Assembly (NCBI GenBank): GCA_012932295.1
Contig: JAAONU010000001.1
Location: 44,117,134 to 44,181,133 of the forward strand
Direction: 5' to 3'
DNA from: Cyclina sinensis
Lineage: Eukaryota > Mollusca > Bivalvia > Venerida > Veneridae
DNA length: 64,000 nt
Shown: positions 36,001 through 49,100 of the stretch, in pieces
Numbering within the stretch: the first letter of the stretch is position 1
How the letters are laid out: each line of letters opens with the position of its first letter
The notes under the pieces: generated by a model
Told to the model about the DNA's origin: nothing
The model's input: the letters and a program-made list of their open reading frames with translations, nothing else
The model's database searches: none
Translations under genes and position numbers: made by a program

Positions 36001-36954
36001 ATCGAATATAAAAATAGAAGCAGCTTTCTAAAAATGAAACCAGAAGAAAATTTTCTGTTATTCTGATGTAACAAAGATGACTGGTTATAATTAAATGAGT
36101 AAAAAGATAACTGTAAACTTATTGCTTGTTTTGTTAAATAGAAATCATACTTTTCGAAATAGGTTAAACAAGTTTAGATTAAAAATTTTTTTATTTTGTT
36201 CAACTGATCAGCTTCTTGTTTGTTAATAAAATATGTTTAGTATCTTTTATAAGCTTGAAAAATAAACTATCTTGAAACACACAACAGAACATAAAAAATA
36301 CAGAACAAATATGGTAAGTTCTACATATAATACTAAAACACCAAGACACAAGTACAGAGTTTATTATTATGAATTTCAGGAGGAAAAAGTACGGGTTTTT
36401 GGAACCGTTTTTTACTTTTATATTATTTGGAGATGCATAATATTTTACTTCAAAACTGATTATAAAAGTCAAATTAGAATAAAAAAAATATTTTTGCTCC
36501 AGTCTGATATGAACTCTGGACCCTCATGTTAACAAAATATTTCCAACGCTTTTACTGTCACCACCATCGACGCATATGATTTAACAGATATTTACTTTAA
36601 ATCTTATACGATATAGTTATACCGTCGCGTTACGTGTTTTATATTGTCCTACTTGGCTTCTACGCACTCTCTTAAAAGTAATGATTTCTTTTAATTCGAT
36701 TTGCGAAATAAAACATATAATTGTCGTATAGACTTTTGGAGACATTTTGATGCCAGTTTATGCCTTTTTGCAATATTTGTGCCCTAAAATTCCTTTACAA
36801 TAACTTTTAACTGTCAATAAAATATCAATTGTATAAAATAAATCAATACATTGTTTTTAGAAGCAGGCCAAAACAATGACTGAAAAAAAACTCAGTAACA
36901 ACTAATAATTATTTGGAAGCATTCTGAATTTTTATGACAAGTTTAGCAACGTCG

Positions 36955-37350
36955 ACAGTATTTAAATGTCGGTATGTTGTTAATGTGTTTGAGGCATGAT
37001 TCAGGAGATTCGATCAGCGAGAAACTTCATCTAATCGGGGAGTTCCTATAAAAAAAAACAACTGCCCGAGGGCTGGATCACAAAAATCTGATCCAAACCT
37101 TAAATGTTTTGCATACCATGCAAACAATTTGACGTCTAGAGTGTCGCGTGACAACTTACCTTAGAATGAAAGATCACGCTTTCTCAAAATCAATAGTGAA
37201 AAACGCCGGATAGCCTGATCCGGTATACAAGAAAAAAGAACGTGTTGTAGAAAAGTTTATTGAATTGATTGAAAAGATTTTAATTGAATGCAGAAATACT
37301 GCCGACAATTAACAGAAAAACAGGAATAAGAGTGCCTGCCAAATAATTAA
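36955..37350 (+). repeat. Dispersed repeat family R4, copy 1
   Basis: 'cgccggatagcctgatccgg' followed by 'tatacaagaaa' and 'gacaattaacagaaaaacagg' corresponds to 'gccggatatcttgatccgg' and the sequence after it at about 62790-62900. Confidence 0.5.
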
Positions 37351-38177
37351 TGAATACCAGGAGTTATAGTTTTTATTTAGACACTGAACAAACAGTATCA
37401 GACTTCATTAAATAACACTGCATGTTCCAACGTCAGATAGGTGACGTTTATGACTTCACTGGCAAAAAAGGCGCAGTACAAACAGGTCACTATACAAATA
37501 AAATATAAAAGAAACTGGAAAACGTCTAGCAAACGCATGAAATTTCATTCTCTCACATCGGTAGCCAAACAGTCGCAGCCACCATCTGCATCAATTATTG
37601 CCAATCTTTCATATTTTATACATCCATGTTAAAACTTTTTCGTAACAAAGTCATTACTTTGTGTGATATATGTCTTTTATACATACGTGAGCTGAAAGAA
37701 CGACTGAAACATCAAGGAATGATTCAGAACAAGTGTTTCTGTTTATGTTGTTGAATTTTGTTCAAATGATTATTTTATTTGTTTTAATATAACACGGTTT
37801 GAAAAATGTATTTCCCTATTTCTTGACTGAATGATTTTGACCTAACTGACATTTTTTGTAAATAAAAAGATATAGTTCACAGTATTTTTAATACATTTTA
37901 TCAAAGTAAAGTTATATTATGAGTAAGTGTTACGAAAATGCCTTTTTGATCTGTAAAATGAACATACTTCGTGAGATTATGAATGTATCAATCTTAAATT
38001 GCTCTGAGTTATGGAAACAATCGAGTTTCAGTCAATGAAACATCCTAGAAATACTTCACGAAACCTTCAGAAGAAAAAAAATAAAACTGCTTACTTCATT
38101 AAATTTGAAGAAAAAGAGATACGCTTCAGATCGGATTAAGTCAATGAAGTATGGCAGGACAATGCTTAGATAAAAAA

Positions 38178-38180
<3 letters not shown>

Positions 38181-38209
<29 letters not shown>
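38181..38209. repeat. (AT)n microsatellite
   Basis: About fourteen AT units. Confidence 0.95.
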
Positions 38210-40869
38210 GCTCTGCAGATCTCTAAACGATAAGACAGCAATTAACATTTATGCATATTGGAATTAACAAGTAATTATTGTTATAATGTTAACTGTATGT
38301 CACAAAAATATGAACATGAGGTAAAACAATGCACAGTCTGACATTGATACGCACAAACTGCTACTTTTTGTCATGAATCTGTAACATCTGCAGAGGTGCA
38401 ACATTTTCCGACTTGATATGCACTTTCGTTTCTTCGTTTGACATATTTTTCAACGGCTAAATGCCAAGAAAAACACGGTCGATGTTTTCCGCCTTTCGAA
38501 AACCATGCTATATATTATTTGTATTTTATGGTTCTAAACACAATAAGTTCAGATGTCATTTCATGAATTGCATTTTCTTTTCTTGTTACATACAGGTTGG
38601 ATTTAATGAAACTAATCAAACGGTTTTTGCTAAAAATTGCTTTGTATAATAACCAAAAATGGAAGATACGCAGATAAATCTCACTGATGTAACTGGGTCT
38701 AAATTTTATCTTTTAAGAAATGCCTTATTCCGTTACTTTTGTAAAAACATAGACTTTCATGCTTATTGTTTTCTTGGGTTATTTTGTTACTTAGGAACAA
38801 TGCAATTTTATGCTTTTGTAAAACGCAGGAGCAAATCTTTAACAAAAATGTACATACTCGGATTTAGAGGTTTATGCCAGTTATAATAATACCACCCAAG
38901 GGCTAAGCGGCTAAAACCAGGCCTGATTACTATTTTATACGATATCATCAACGCCAAGGGTTGATTTATAACCTACCCACTATATTAATATTAACATTTA
39001 TATCAACCGTACCTTCAGACTTCCTGGTAATATTAACATTAAACAATAATATTAATGTACGCTTGTAAACTAAAACCCTTAATGATACGAGCAATTGATG
39101 ATTTACTGACCCTAATATGTTTTTATAGATCTCTTGGGGTTAAAAGGTTGTGAGTTCAGGGTTACAGTAAATCTGAAGAAGTTCAATTCAACTTTAAGGA
39201 ATGCGATTTAGTTCTAATCTCTCCTTTACATGATGAAATTGACAAGAGTGACTAAAATAATTTTACTTGATTGCAGGCACTAACAGCTGCAGATGTTTGA
39301 ATTTGTTTGATCTAAAGCAATTGAACCGGGGGTATAATGAATCCATTAGAGAAAAAAGTACTTTTTTCAATTTCTCTAGCTGTGTGACTGGTAACTGATA
39401 ATACAAGTATTGAATTTGCATGGATGACGATATGTTCTTCTTTCAGTATACTTGCTCAAAAAATGCAGGAGAGATTCGAAAATGGTAAACGATAAAATTA
39501 TGACTTAGATAAAACTCCAATGCTAGAACTTTCATAGTTTATTACGGCAATGTCATATAGTATATGTGAATCAGTATCACATATGAACCTCATTTCTTAT
39601 CCAAACAAAATCTGTGGCATGTACTTAAAATATATTTCTAGTATGTAAGGTAAACGTCTAACAGAATAATGAAATTTATTTTTTTTTATTTTTTTTTATT
39701 TGTAAGTTTGAACCGAAATAGAAAATTTTACGAAAAAAATTACAGCCAGCTTCTTTTGAAAGAAAATGAATATTTTCCTTTGAAAAGGAAACTTGGAAAC
39801 TTTGAGCATAACTTCTCCATTGAAAAGATAAATAACTGCATAACAATACTCATTTTGTAAGGTGCTACACATGTATTCCAAATCAGCTCTTAAAGCTACC
39901 AATACTTTATGCAAACGAATGGTTAACCATATTTTTCTTCGTTTTTCTTGTTTTCCAAATGCAATACAAGATCAAGAATCCGATCTCATGAAGCTAACAT
40001 GATTTAGGTGTTTTAATTTTTTCCATGTCTGCTTCACTTATACGAACTCAGCAGAGTGATGGAATATTTCATTCAGTTGATAAAATAAAACAGATTGTTG
40101 TTCTACTGACATTTGATGTCATTTAGCTGCTAGTGTATGATAGTATGATATGAAATAGAAAACATACCATTTAAACGTCACTAACAATTGCCAAACAACA
40201 TTTCAAAGATGAATACGCATGCAAATAAATAACTCAAAGTTTTTCATTCTACAAGTTCTTGGTCTTTACAAGCATCAAGTAAAACTGTTTCTGAATGTTT
40301 GAATTTAGGTTTCAACTGTTTTTCATATTTAGTTACAAAGATACTTTCTTTTGATTACAGACCAAAGCTGTTTCGGCGAGGAAACGGTTAGTAATTTTAA
40401 ATTGTTTGAGAATGACAATGAAACCTCTTTGCTTGAGAAGTCACGAAACCTTAGACAGATTAGAACCAAATAACTAATGTTAAAATTCTAAGTCAAATGG
40501 AAAGGAGGGGAGAAAGGAAGTTTTTTAACGGTGTTCAATTGTATGACTGAATTAAGACTGAATGGAACGGATTCAAACTGATGTTCATCTTTGTTCTTGT
40601 TTTGCTCTCTTTGCACGAAACGTGACAGAATACCTGATGTGATGCCGTGCTTATGCGCTATTAATGAAATGATAATGAACAGTGTATATAATATTATGGA
40701 TTGATGATTGTTAAAAAAGACACGTTTTTAACTTTTTGCACAGAAACACAGTACTAAAATAATTTTTTGAAAAATACTGGAAAAAAGGTAAAAGAAGAGC
40801 TTTTATGATACCTTGATAGCCCAACGTCATCATAATTGACTTGCTTGACTGCTGTTCTAATGGATCAAA

Positions 40870-41070
40870 TATGAAGCAATCAGCTATAAAACGAAATCAA
40901 GACATTTTATCGCTCAAGCTATAATTACAGAGCCAAAAACAAGATCAGCAATTCAGAAATCAAGTGTCAGAATCATGGTAATGGCTCTATAATCAAAATT
41001 ATAGGGAATCTGCATTAGCCTTTCTTTATTCAATATTCTTTTATCTAAAATCACTGCAGCTGTTACTCTC
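40870..41070 (+). repeat. Dispersed repeat family R5, copy 1
   Basis: 'ttttatcgctcaagctataa', 'agagccaaaaacaagatcag', 'aaatcaagtgtcagaatcat' and 'gcagctgttactct' match 62935-63130. Confidence 0.55.
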
Positions 41071-42287
41071 ATATATTGTTTTTCAATAATAATACTAAAT
41101 TACAAACTGAAATACTTTTTATTGTTGTTTTCAATTACGATTATAAGAAATAAACATCTTAAAAGAACATCTTAATTGAACTTGTAAGATGAATAACAAT
41201 TCTCCATCTCTTCATCAGCAATTTCAATTACCCACTCCAATTAACACCGACTTTACTACTAATAGATGCAGGATGCAGGTGTTTTTAACATATTGACGAT
41301 TAATGCTTGTTGTTTTATTTCCAAGGCCATCATTCGAAGCACAATTATGTAAGTAAACCTCTAAATCGCAGACAGTGTGATGGAATATTCATAAAAAGAG
41401 AACCAAGGGCACAACAACTTCAGATAGAATTTTTCAATTTACTATAAAATTTGTCAACTGCAGTGAGATCAAATATTTCATGAACGGCAATTAAATAACT
41501 CTTAATTGACATATTGCGGGCATGTGAAAGGAACCATTACTGGCATTTTTCTGCATATTTTTTTCACGCTTGCATAGAATGCACAGACTGCGTGTTGATT
41601 GGCAGTTCGTTTCATTATTGTAAGATAGAAATACTAAAACTACAAAATTTACTTATGTAAAGGCTATGCTTCTTACAAGAATTTTCCTAATTTAATTGGC
41701 TTAATACAACTGAGGAGAGAAAAACTGTTAAAACTTCATGTCCTGTTTTCAAACCTACTTGCCCTTATTTACTGTATAGTAAAAGAAGAGTGAACTCTGA
41801 TAAGTGGTTTTGCCCGAATCTATTTGATATATTAAGGCTTTATAATTGTTTACTTTTCAAGCGGATAAAACATTGGGAGACAGATTCGATAAAATATATG
41901 TGAGGTTTCAAAGTGGTAGATTTTTTTGTTGAGATTGCAGCGGCTCGGACCAACAGTAAAGCAAATTTATATGTACTTTGCGAGTATGTATAGATGGTTT
42001 ACAAACTGAGGAATTTTTACTTCGAAATAACTTTAATATCTGGATCATTTTCTGAAGAATAGGAATGATTTTTTGACGTAAGTAATTGATATTTATAATC
42101 TTGTTCGTAGTACTCTATACGTTTTAATAAAGTATGATGTCCTCTTCTCTTTCAGAAAGGGTTCTCTGTCTTAAAATATGCATACTTTTACATCAGACCT
42201 TTGTTTTTACGTTCAGAAAAGCAGAGGCCTGTTACAGAAAGGCCAAAAGGTGGACAAGGAAAGCTATAAAAGATGTGTATTAAAGAT

Positions 42288-42582
42288 TTTATTTTGGTTA
42301 AAATCGGTAAAACCATAGCTAATTCTAGCTGCAAATCTTAATCAACTGGCACTAATCGTGTCTAACAACATGTAGAAAACAATGTGTATAAAACATGACA
42401 TGAAAATAATGTTATCTTGTATACATACATGAAGGCACATCTTTAATAAATCAGTAACATTAACTATTCCAACTAACTGTAACAAGGAAAACGCTTGAAC
42501 TGATCCACTCCTTTTCCTATCTTAACAATTATCTTGGATAGAAAACGTATAAAAGAAGCGTATCAAATTATGACAGTTTAAT
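42288..42582 (-). promoter_or_regulatory. Candidate poly(A) signals for the PKG mRNA
   Basis: On the minus strand ATTAAA occurs at 42582-42577 and AATAAA at 42293-42288, about 440 and 730 bases after the PKG stop. Either could end the 3' UTR. In AT-rich DNA such hexamers are frequent, so this is only a proposal. Confidence 0.25.
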
Positions 42583-43021
42583 ATACACATGTCCGTTATA
42601 TCACACGAAAGCTCTGATACACAAATCGTTATTGTGTATATACTGATTACAACTTGTTGTCGTGTATTCACTAACACAAAAATGTATTTATCAGGGTACG
42701 TCATAAGTGACGCTATGACAACGATGTCGTAGTGACAGTGTGTGCATTTATATTATTTTGTGCTTAAAACTCCTTTTAACACGATGTGCCACTAACATTC
42801 TCAATGAATGAGCGCCATTTACAGTCTCTGTTCGGTTTCGTCTTTACACAGATAACCATGGCACAGCCAGGTTGTGTAAAAATGTAAATTTTTCATTTAA
42901 AACATCTTTGCCCGTCATTAATTCAGTTCTAATCACTATGACGTGTTTGTGTCTTCCTGATTGTAAATTTATCACATGGAAACAAGTCTCTATCTTGCAC
43001 AACAAGTGGCGGTTACGCTCC

Positions 43022-43120
43022 TCAAAATTCTCTGTCCCATCCGGTGAGGTCATCTGGAGGTGGAGATTCGTCATCTTCTGGATAATCGTCAAAATTTGAT
43101 GTGTCGACAGTGCTCTTGAT
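43022..43120 (-). CDS. PKG terminal coding exon (AGC C-tail, stop)
   Basis: Thirty-two codons plus [23 protein letters not shown], then [12 protein letters not shown]. Known PKG I and foraging tails have the same DTSNFD.(F/Y)P.D..PPPDD..GWD layout. The acceptor is TTATTTTTAG. Confidence 0.94.
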   Translation of the reverse strand: MKSTVDTSNFDDYPEDDESPPPDDLTGWDREF

Positions 43121-46100
43121 CTAAAAATAAGTGAAAATACATAGCGTAATCATGAATTAAAACTTCGTAAAATATTTTTTTAATATGCATAAACAAGAAA
43201 TATCTTTAAATAAGATGATCGGCGTAGATACAATACACAGTTAATGCCCCACAAGTGTATATAGTATCGAACATTGGCAAATATTTAACGCGCGTAATAA
43301 TTGAATGTCCTGTTTACAGTTTCGTATATAAATAGAAAAGTTGAGTTTAATGCTTAAAGAGTGATTTTTTCCAGTAAAATAAATCAAATATTAATTTATA
43401 TTATATATTAATTCCCTTTAGTATATTTTTTATGGTTAAACGTTTTGATATCTAATTTACTTCTGTATCACTGTTATTATCATTGCGTTATTTCCACAGG
43501 GCAATTAAACTAACAACTATAAATTGTTCCCTAAAATTTAATAACACCAACCCTTTTAACCAATGGCAAACTTCCTACTTCAGCTGAAGATTTTGTTTGT
43601 AATAATTCCACTCGTACAAATATAAGTCAAAATCGATTTTTGGCTAGTAGGATGTTTTCGGTCTATACAGATTATATTGGTTGTTTGATTACGAGGTATT
43701 ATAAGGTAGATATTAAATATGACAGGCTAAAAAATGATAAAAACAAAACATAAAAAAGGTGACGTTCTTACTGGAAAAAAAGCATAATACATACTTTTAC
43801 CTGGCAGAATTATTTCAAATCGAAGAAAAAAAATAATATGTTATGATTATTCAGTTATGACTCAATAACTGACAAAAATATTATAAATTTCTTTTTAAAA
43901 AAGGAAGGCATTCAAAACTATCAACAATGAATCACCTTTGGATGCAGAGGCGCTGTCAAGGAGCGCTTTTTCAGGCCATCCCAGTTGAAGCCTTCAAACC
44001 ATTTATGCTTCTGTATCTCCCGTATTCCGCCTCTTCCGAACCCTAAACGCTCAGTAGGTATGTCCCTATGATAAAAAGTGTTGATGTTTGATTAAAAACA
44101 GTGGACAAACTTTATCAAAAGAAATTTCAAAATACTCTTTCTCATAATTCTGACCAAGATGCTCGAATATTCACCTTTTGCTCCTACTTCATATACACCT
44201 AAAGAACATTTCATTTAGCAACATATAACCTAAAATATCAAAATTCACTTAGTTCGTGACGAGAAAAACGTTTTCCGAAAATGAATTCTATCACTTCAGA
44301 TTATCCAATATTTAATTAAAGAAAAGATATACACTTCTTAAAAGACTTATCAAATTATTTGAAGTTGTAGAAGCGTGTTACCTACCTGCATAACTTCTTG
44401 ATTAGGTTCGTAGCATTCTTAGTAATTTTCCTTGGGAATTCTATGGTATCGATACCCTTGAGGATAATGTTATATGTCTTCATGGGATCCTGCCCAGAGA
44501 ATGGTGGACTGAAAATAGAAAAGTATCAATCAGAAAGAAGCAAATCATTAAATCCCGTATTCTGTCACTCTAATAGACCATACTTTTAAACTATGATATG
44601 CACATGAGTATCTTTTTGCATTATTCTCTGTAAAATGAAAATTAATTCAAAATGTTGTGACCGTATGTTGAAACATTTTTCTTAGGGTACACATTCACTA
44701 AGAAAGCATATCTTTAGATAAATGCCTATCCACCCAAATATTGTAGAAAACAATTCTCTATAAAAAGGCTAAATATGAATTCAAACAATGTAAGTGTTGT
44801 ACTAAAACTTTTTGACAGTGTGTAATGAATCGGTCAAAATCACTCATATGTATATGACTTTTAGAATATCCCCCTGAAAGTTTCTGAAAAGAAATAGTCC
44901 GTTTATTATCAAACAAATATCTCTTAAGTATCTCACTGAAAATTGGCATGTTCTTTTCTTTTTCATTAAATCTTAACATATGTAGTGCTTTCATAAGTAT
45001 AAACACAATTTGTTAGAATGCCTTCACAAATTACTAACCTTCCTGTGAGAAGTTCAAACATTAATATGCCTAGTGACCAGTAATCGGCAGTTATATCATG
45101 ACCCTTATTGAGAATGACTTCCGGGGCGACGTATTCAGGAGTGCCGCAGAATGTCCATGTCTTCCGACCCAAACCAACCTTCTTCGCAAAACCAAAGTCC
45201 ACCTGCCAGACAAAGCCATATAAACTTAAATGGTGATATCAACTAATCATCGAAACAGAAAATGAAACTTTTCACAAGACTCGATTGCCTTAACCTAGTG
45301 CAATCTAAAAAATCATTTAAATTAAAGTCAGATAACTTCCACTTTAAAACTTATTCATCTCGAATAAAATACAACCTATTAAAATCAAGTATTACTAACA
45401 CACTATACTTACCAATTTACAATACCCGTGCGAATCAAGAAGAAGGTTTTCAGGTTTCAGGTCTCTGTAGACAATACCTTTACTGTGGAGGTATGTGAAG
45501 GCTTCGAGAACGCAACCCGTGTAGAATCTCGTTGTCGTGTCGTCAAATGAACCTCTGAAATAAGTTATTAGCAATGGAAAGGACGGTTATTTGAGAAATA
45601 GTAAGTTGTGTTATACCGTTTTATAAATGAAATGAACTGGACAAAATGTGCCTGACTTTTTTAAGTATTTATTAATTTATTTATATTGATGTTTATAGGT
45701 TTATGTATTATTATTTGCTAACTCTTCAATTAATTATAAATTAGCACAAAATAATCCTGCTAAAATATAAAAACAACTGCTGACAAATAACGAATAACCA
45801 GCTGCAACTTGTTTTACCTAGAAACCAAACAAATCGTAACAGACAATACAAAAATAGGATTGAGATATGTGTCAGTTATGTCTACCTTTCCGAGACGGAC
45901 AAATTACTGACACAGAATGCAAATTTTAGTGAACATCAAGCGAATGCATGAAAATATATCTTCCGTCAAGACGGTAGCCAAATACATGCAGTCAACGCCT
46001 TCATCAATTACCATCAACTCCTACAACTTCGGATTTATTGATCTCTGTGGCAAAATGACGTAAACATTTTAATGGACTGGTTTTGTGTTTCAAAAAGCGT

Positions 46101-49100
46101 TACATTAAAGGAAACTTTGTAAACGAGAGGGGCTGGGGAATAATAAGAAATACAAGATGAGTATCTATGGCCGAAATCTGCTCGCGTGTTTGTCTACTAT
46201 ATGTAACTGTACAAACTGAATGAATGTAGTAATGAATTATGATTAGACTCAGTGCAGGTACACTGAATAAGTTTTAAGAGAGCCAAAGTTAAGTGTACAA
46301 CATGAATTTAACTCGTTTCTTCAGAGGCAATAAGCAACATTTAGATTTAGCTACTATTTGTGTGTAGATTAAAGAAACGTTAAAAAGGTCACATTTGCAT
46401 TGCCGTTACATTTTGAAGAAAAAAACGAATTTAGTCTATTTCGGCTATAAATATTCTTGAATGTAGACTAGATTTTTTTAACAAACGAACTTTTTTACTA
46501 CAGTATAGGTCGCAAAAGTTTAAAAAATGTACCATTTTATATCAAAGTAACATTTCATGATATTTTACATAATGCCAGAGGGATACTTGATTCGTTCCTG
46601 TTTACAGTTTACCTAATTTGATTGTTAATGCACTAAAAACGTTTTGAATCATGATTATTATGTTATTTTTAAAGCTCTTGCTTACCATAATATAAATGTT
46701 ATAAATGGACAACGGGGAAACATTTTAATAACAATCCCAGCAATTCATATCATTTGACAATGCCTATACTCATGCTATAGATGTACTTGATATAAAAGCT
46801 GTCATATACTTACTTGTCCCTAAGAACGGTCCATAGCTCACCACCTAAACACACCTCCATCAACATATAGAGGTATTTTCTATCTTTGAATGTCCTATAT
46901 AGCCTGAAATGTTTTAGATGAATGTTATCAGTATTTTAAAGGCACAAAAATGTCAATGATGCAAAAAAATACGACAATACTTTTCGCTACGATACAACAA
47001 AAACGGAAAAAGATATTATCAAATATAATATTGTGTCAAAAACCGACTTTTTTTAAAATTTTGATTGATTTAAAATTAATTTATTTATGCTGTTTATAAT
47101 GTTATTGGGGGTAAAAATCACCATTGCTTTAAATCAGTACTATGTTAGTGTGTGTTATTAGTACAAGATTAGATTCAATATTTAATGTGGTTTAAATAAA
47201 TTGCTCATGAATAATTAATGTCTAAACCTAAAACCAAAAACGAACTGACAATTTGAACTAACAAAACCTGTCCAAGCTCTTTTAAGAAGTGAAATGTAGA
47301 TATTAGTACTGCATACTAAAATCTATCTCATAGCATTTATTCTCAATTAAACTGTTTCGTCGATGGTCAGTTATTTCATTACCTTACAATGAAGTCAGAT
47401 CTAGAGTCAGACATGATCTTTTTCTCATTCATGATATGTTCTTGTTGTCGTGTCTCAACTATATGGTGTTTTCTCATGATTTTCAGCGCAAACGTTCTAC
47501 TGTCGTCATTATTAATTTGTACCTGGAAACAGTAAAAGCAATATTCTGAAGACTTTTTACACCCGTTTCGTATTTGAAAGTTGCTGAAAAGTGATGGCAT
47601 TGCTTTCATGAAAGATCTGGCAACAAACACTGAGTTAAAGAAGAAGATGTTTTGGTAGATATCCCAGACGAGGCACTTAAGTCAGACTGATTTGGTAATC
47701 GCTAAGAAACAACTGTAAGCCCTGAAGTATCATTTGTGTAAATTCTCCATGATCACAGAGGAAGAAATAATACTTTTTATATACTCTGTATTACAACATA
47801 AAGGGTAGTAAACTGCATGTAAACGCTGTGGACAGAATATCTAACGGGTCCACAACTAGTAAATCTCGTCGCTTCAACTAAAAAGAAGCTTTAATCAATA
47901 ATCAAGATTAAAAATCTTCCAAATGCACTTTAATTTCTTACCATTTGTTATAAATTTATACAATTATTAAAAATGTTTATCAACAACAATTTCTTAATTT
48001 GCATTTTTCAAGTAACAAGCGATATCACTGCTACTGCATATCATATTTAATGATTCTTGACCAATCAGATTACGGCTTACAAAATAATACTTTCTCATGG
48101 TTACGTCATTAAGTATGGAGCCGAATTTTAATTAATTAATCAATAAGTTGCAGCCTTTGTTTCGTTATGCTCTAACAGATGACTTTTACAGGGGTAACCT
48201 TCGGAAAGTTCATGTTATAAACCCGTGTCCGTTTTTACATTTTTTGATTTTCTTTTTATAACAGTTCAACAAAAACATTTAAACAGTATTATTTTAAGTA
48301 TGAATGTGTTTATTTGTATCCTAATGAATCTCTAAAAGGAACAATGAATTGGTCTACACACCTGTCTAGCTTATTTGAAGAGATTGAAAAAAACTAGCTG
48401 CTACCCTTTATATAGCAATACAGAGTATATCAAAAATAAGATTTTTCCCAGTGTAATCATGTAAAGGCATACGCTGGATAATTTCATCTGAAAGACCATG
48501 GACAAAAAATGTTATTTAGAAAGAAAATTGGAAGATGGTTTAATCTATAAATATCAAAGTTTTATTTCCCCCTACGAATAATGCAAGGTTCTTAAGACAG
48601 AGAAAAATGGTACCAACACATTTTGGAAAGAATACAAAAGAAGTTTGAATTGTTAGGCAAAGCATTGTTGTTGCTTCATATTTAATATGAACATTTTTTA
48701 TGCCTAACAATAGTAACTGTCTCGGATAGACGCCTGTTCTTCGAACAAATGTAAATAAAACTAGACTTTCTTATAAATATTAGCATAGTACCTCTGGATC
48801 TGCTGACAACATTCTGCAGAATTACCAAATGTTTGTAAATATGTATAATAAGCTAAGCGTTTCAGATAATTTATAATACATTAATGAAAAATATTAACTG
48901 AAAATACCTTTTATGCCTAAGGAGGTTCACACGTGAATAATCTGTTTTTAAGAACCATTTTATTTTGATATGGCATGTGTTATATGTTATGCCTTAAACA
49001 AACTGGATTATGCCATGCACGAACATACCGTAATAGAACAAAGATTTTTGTATAATTATGTCAAGAGTTTATTACTCATGAACTTAAGAAACTTAGGCAC

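Larger units (their letters stand above)
34340..43021. other. Intergenic region 3' of the PKG gene, plus its 3' UTR
   Basis: No protein or RNA gene is supported. Dispersed repeat copies lie at about 35420-36000 (R7), 36955-37350 (R4), 37380-37620 (R2), 39270-39480 (part of R7) and 40870-41070 (R5). A (TA)n tract lies at 38181-38209. The end nearest 43021 should include the kinase 3' UTR, of unknown length. Confidence 0.5.

Noticed and set aside
42844..43099. Frames overlapping the last PKG exon on both strands
   Set aside because: Wrong-frame or antisense shadows of the PKG C-tail exon and its 3' UTR.
44758..45006. Minus-strand 82-codon frame between two kinase exons
   Set aside because: Lies wholly in the intron; no kinase motif and the flanking exons join in phase without it.
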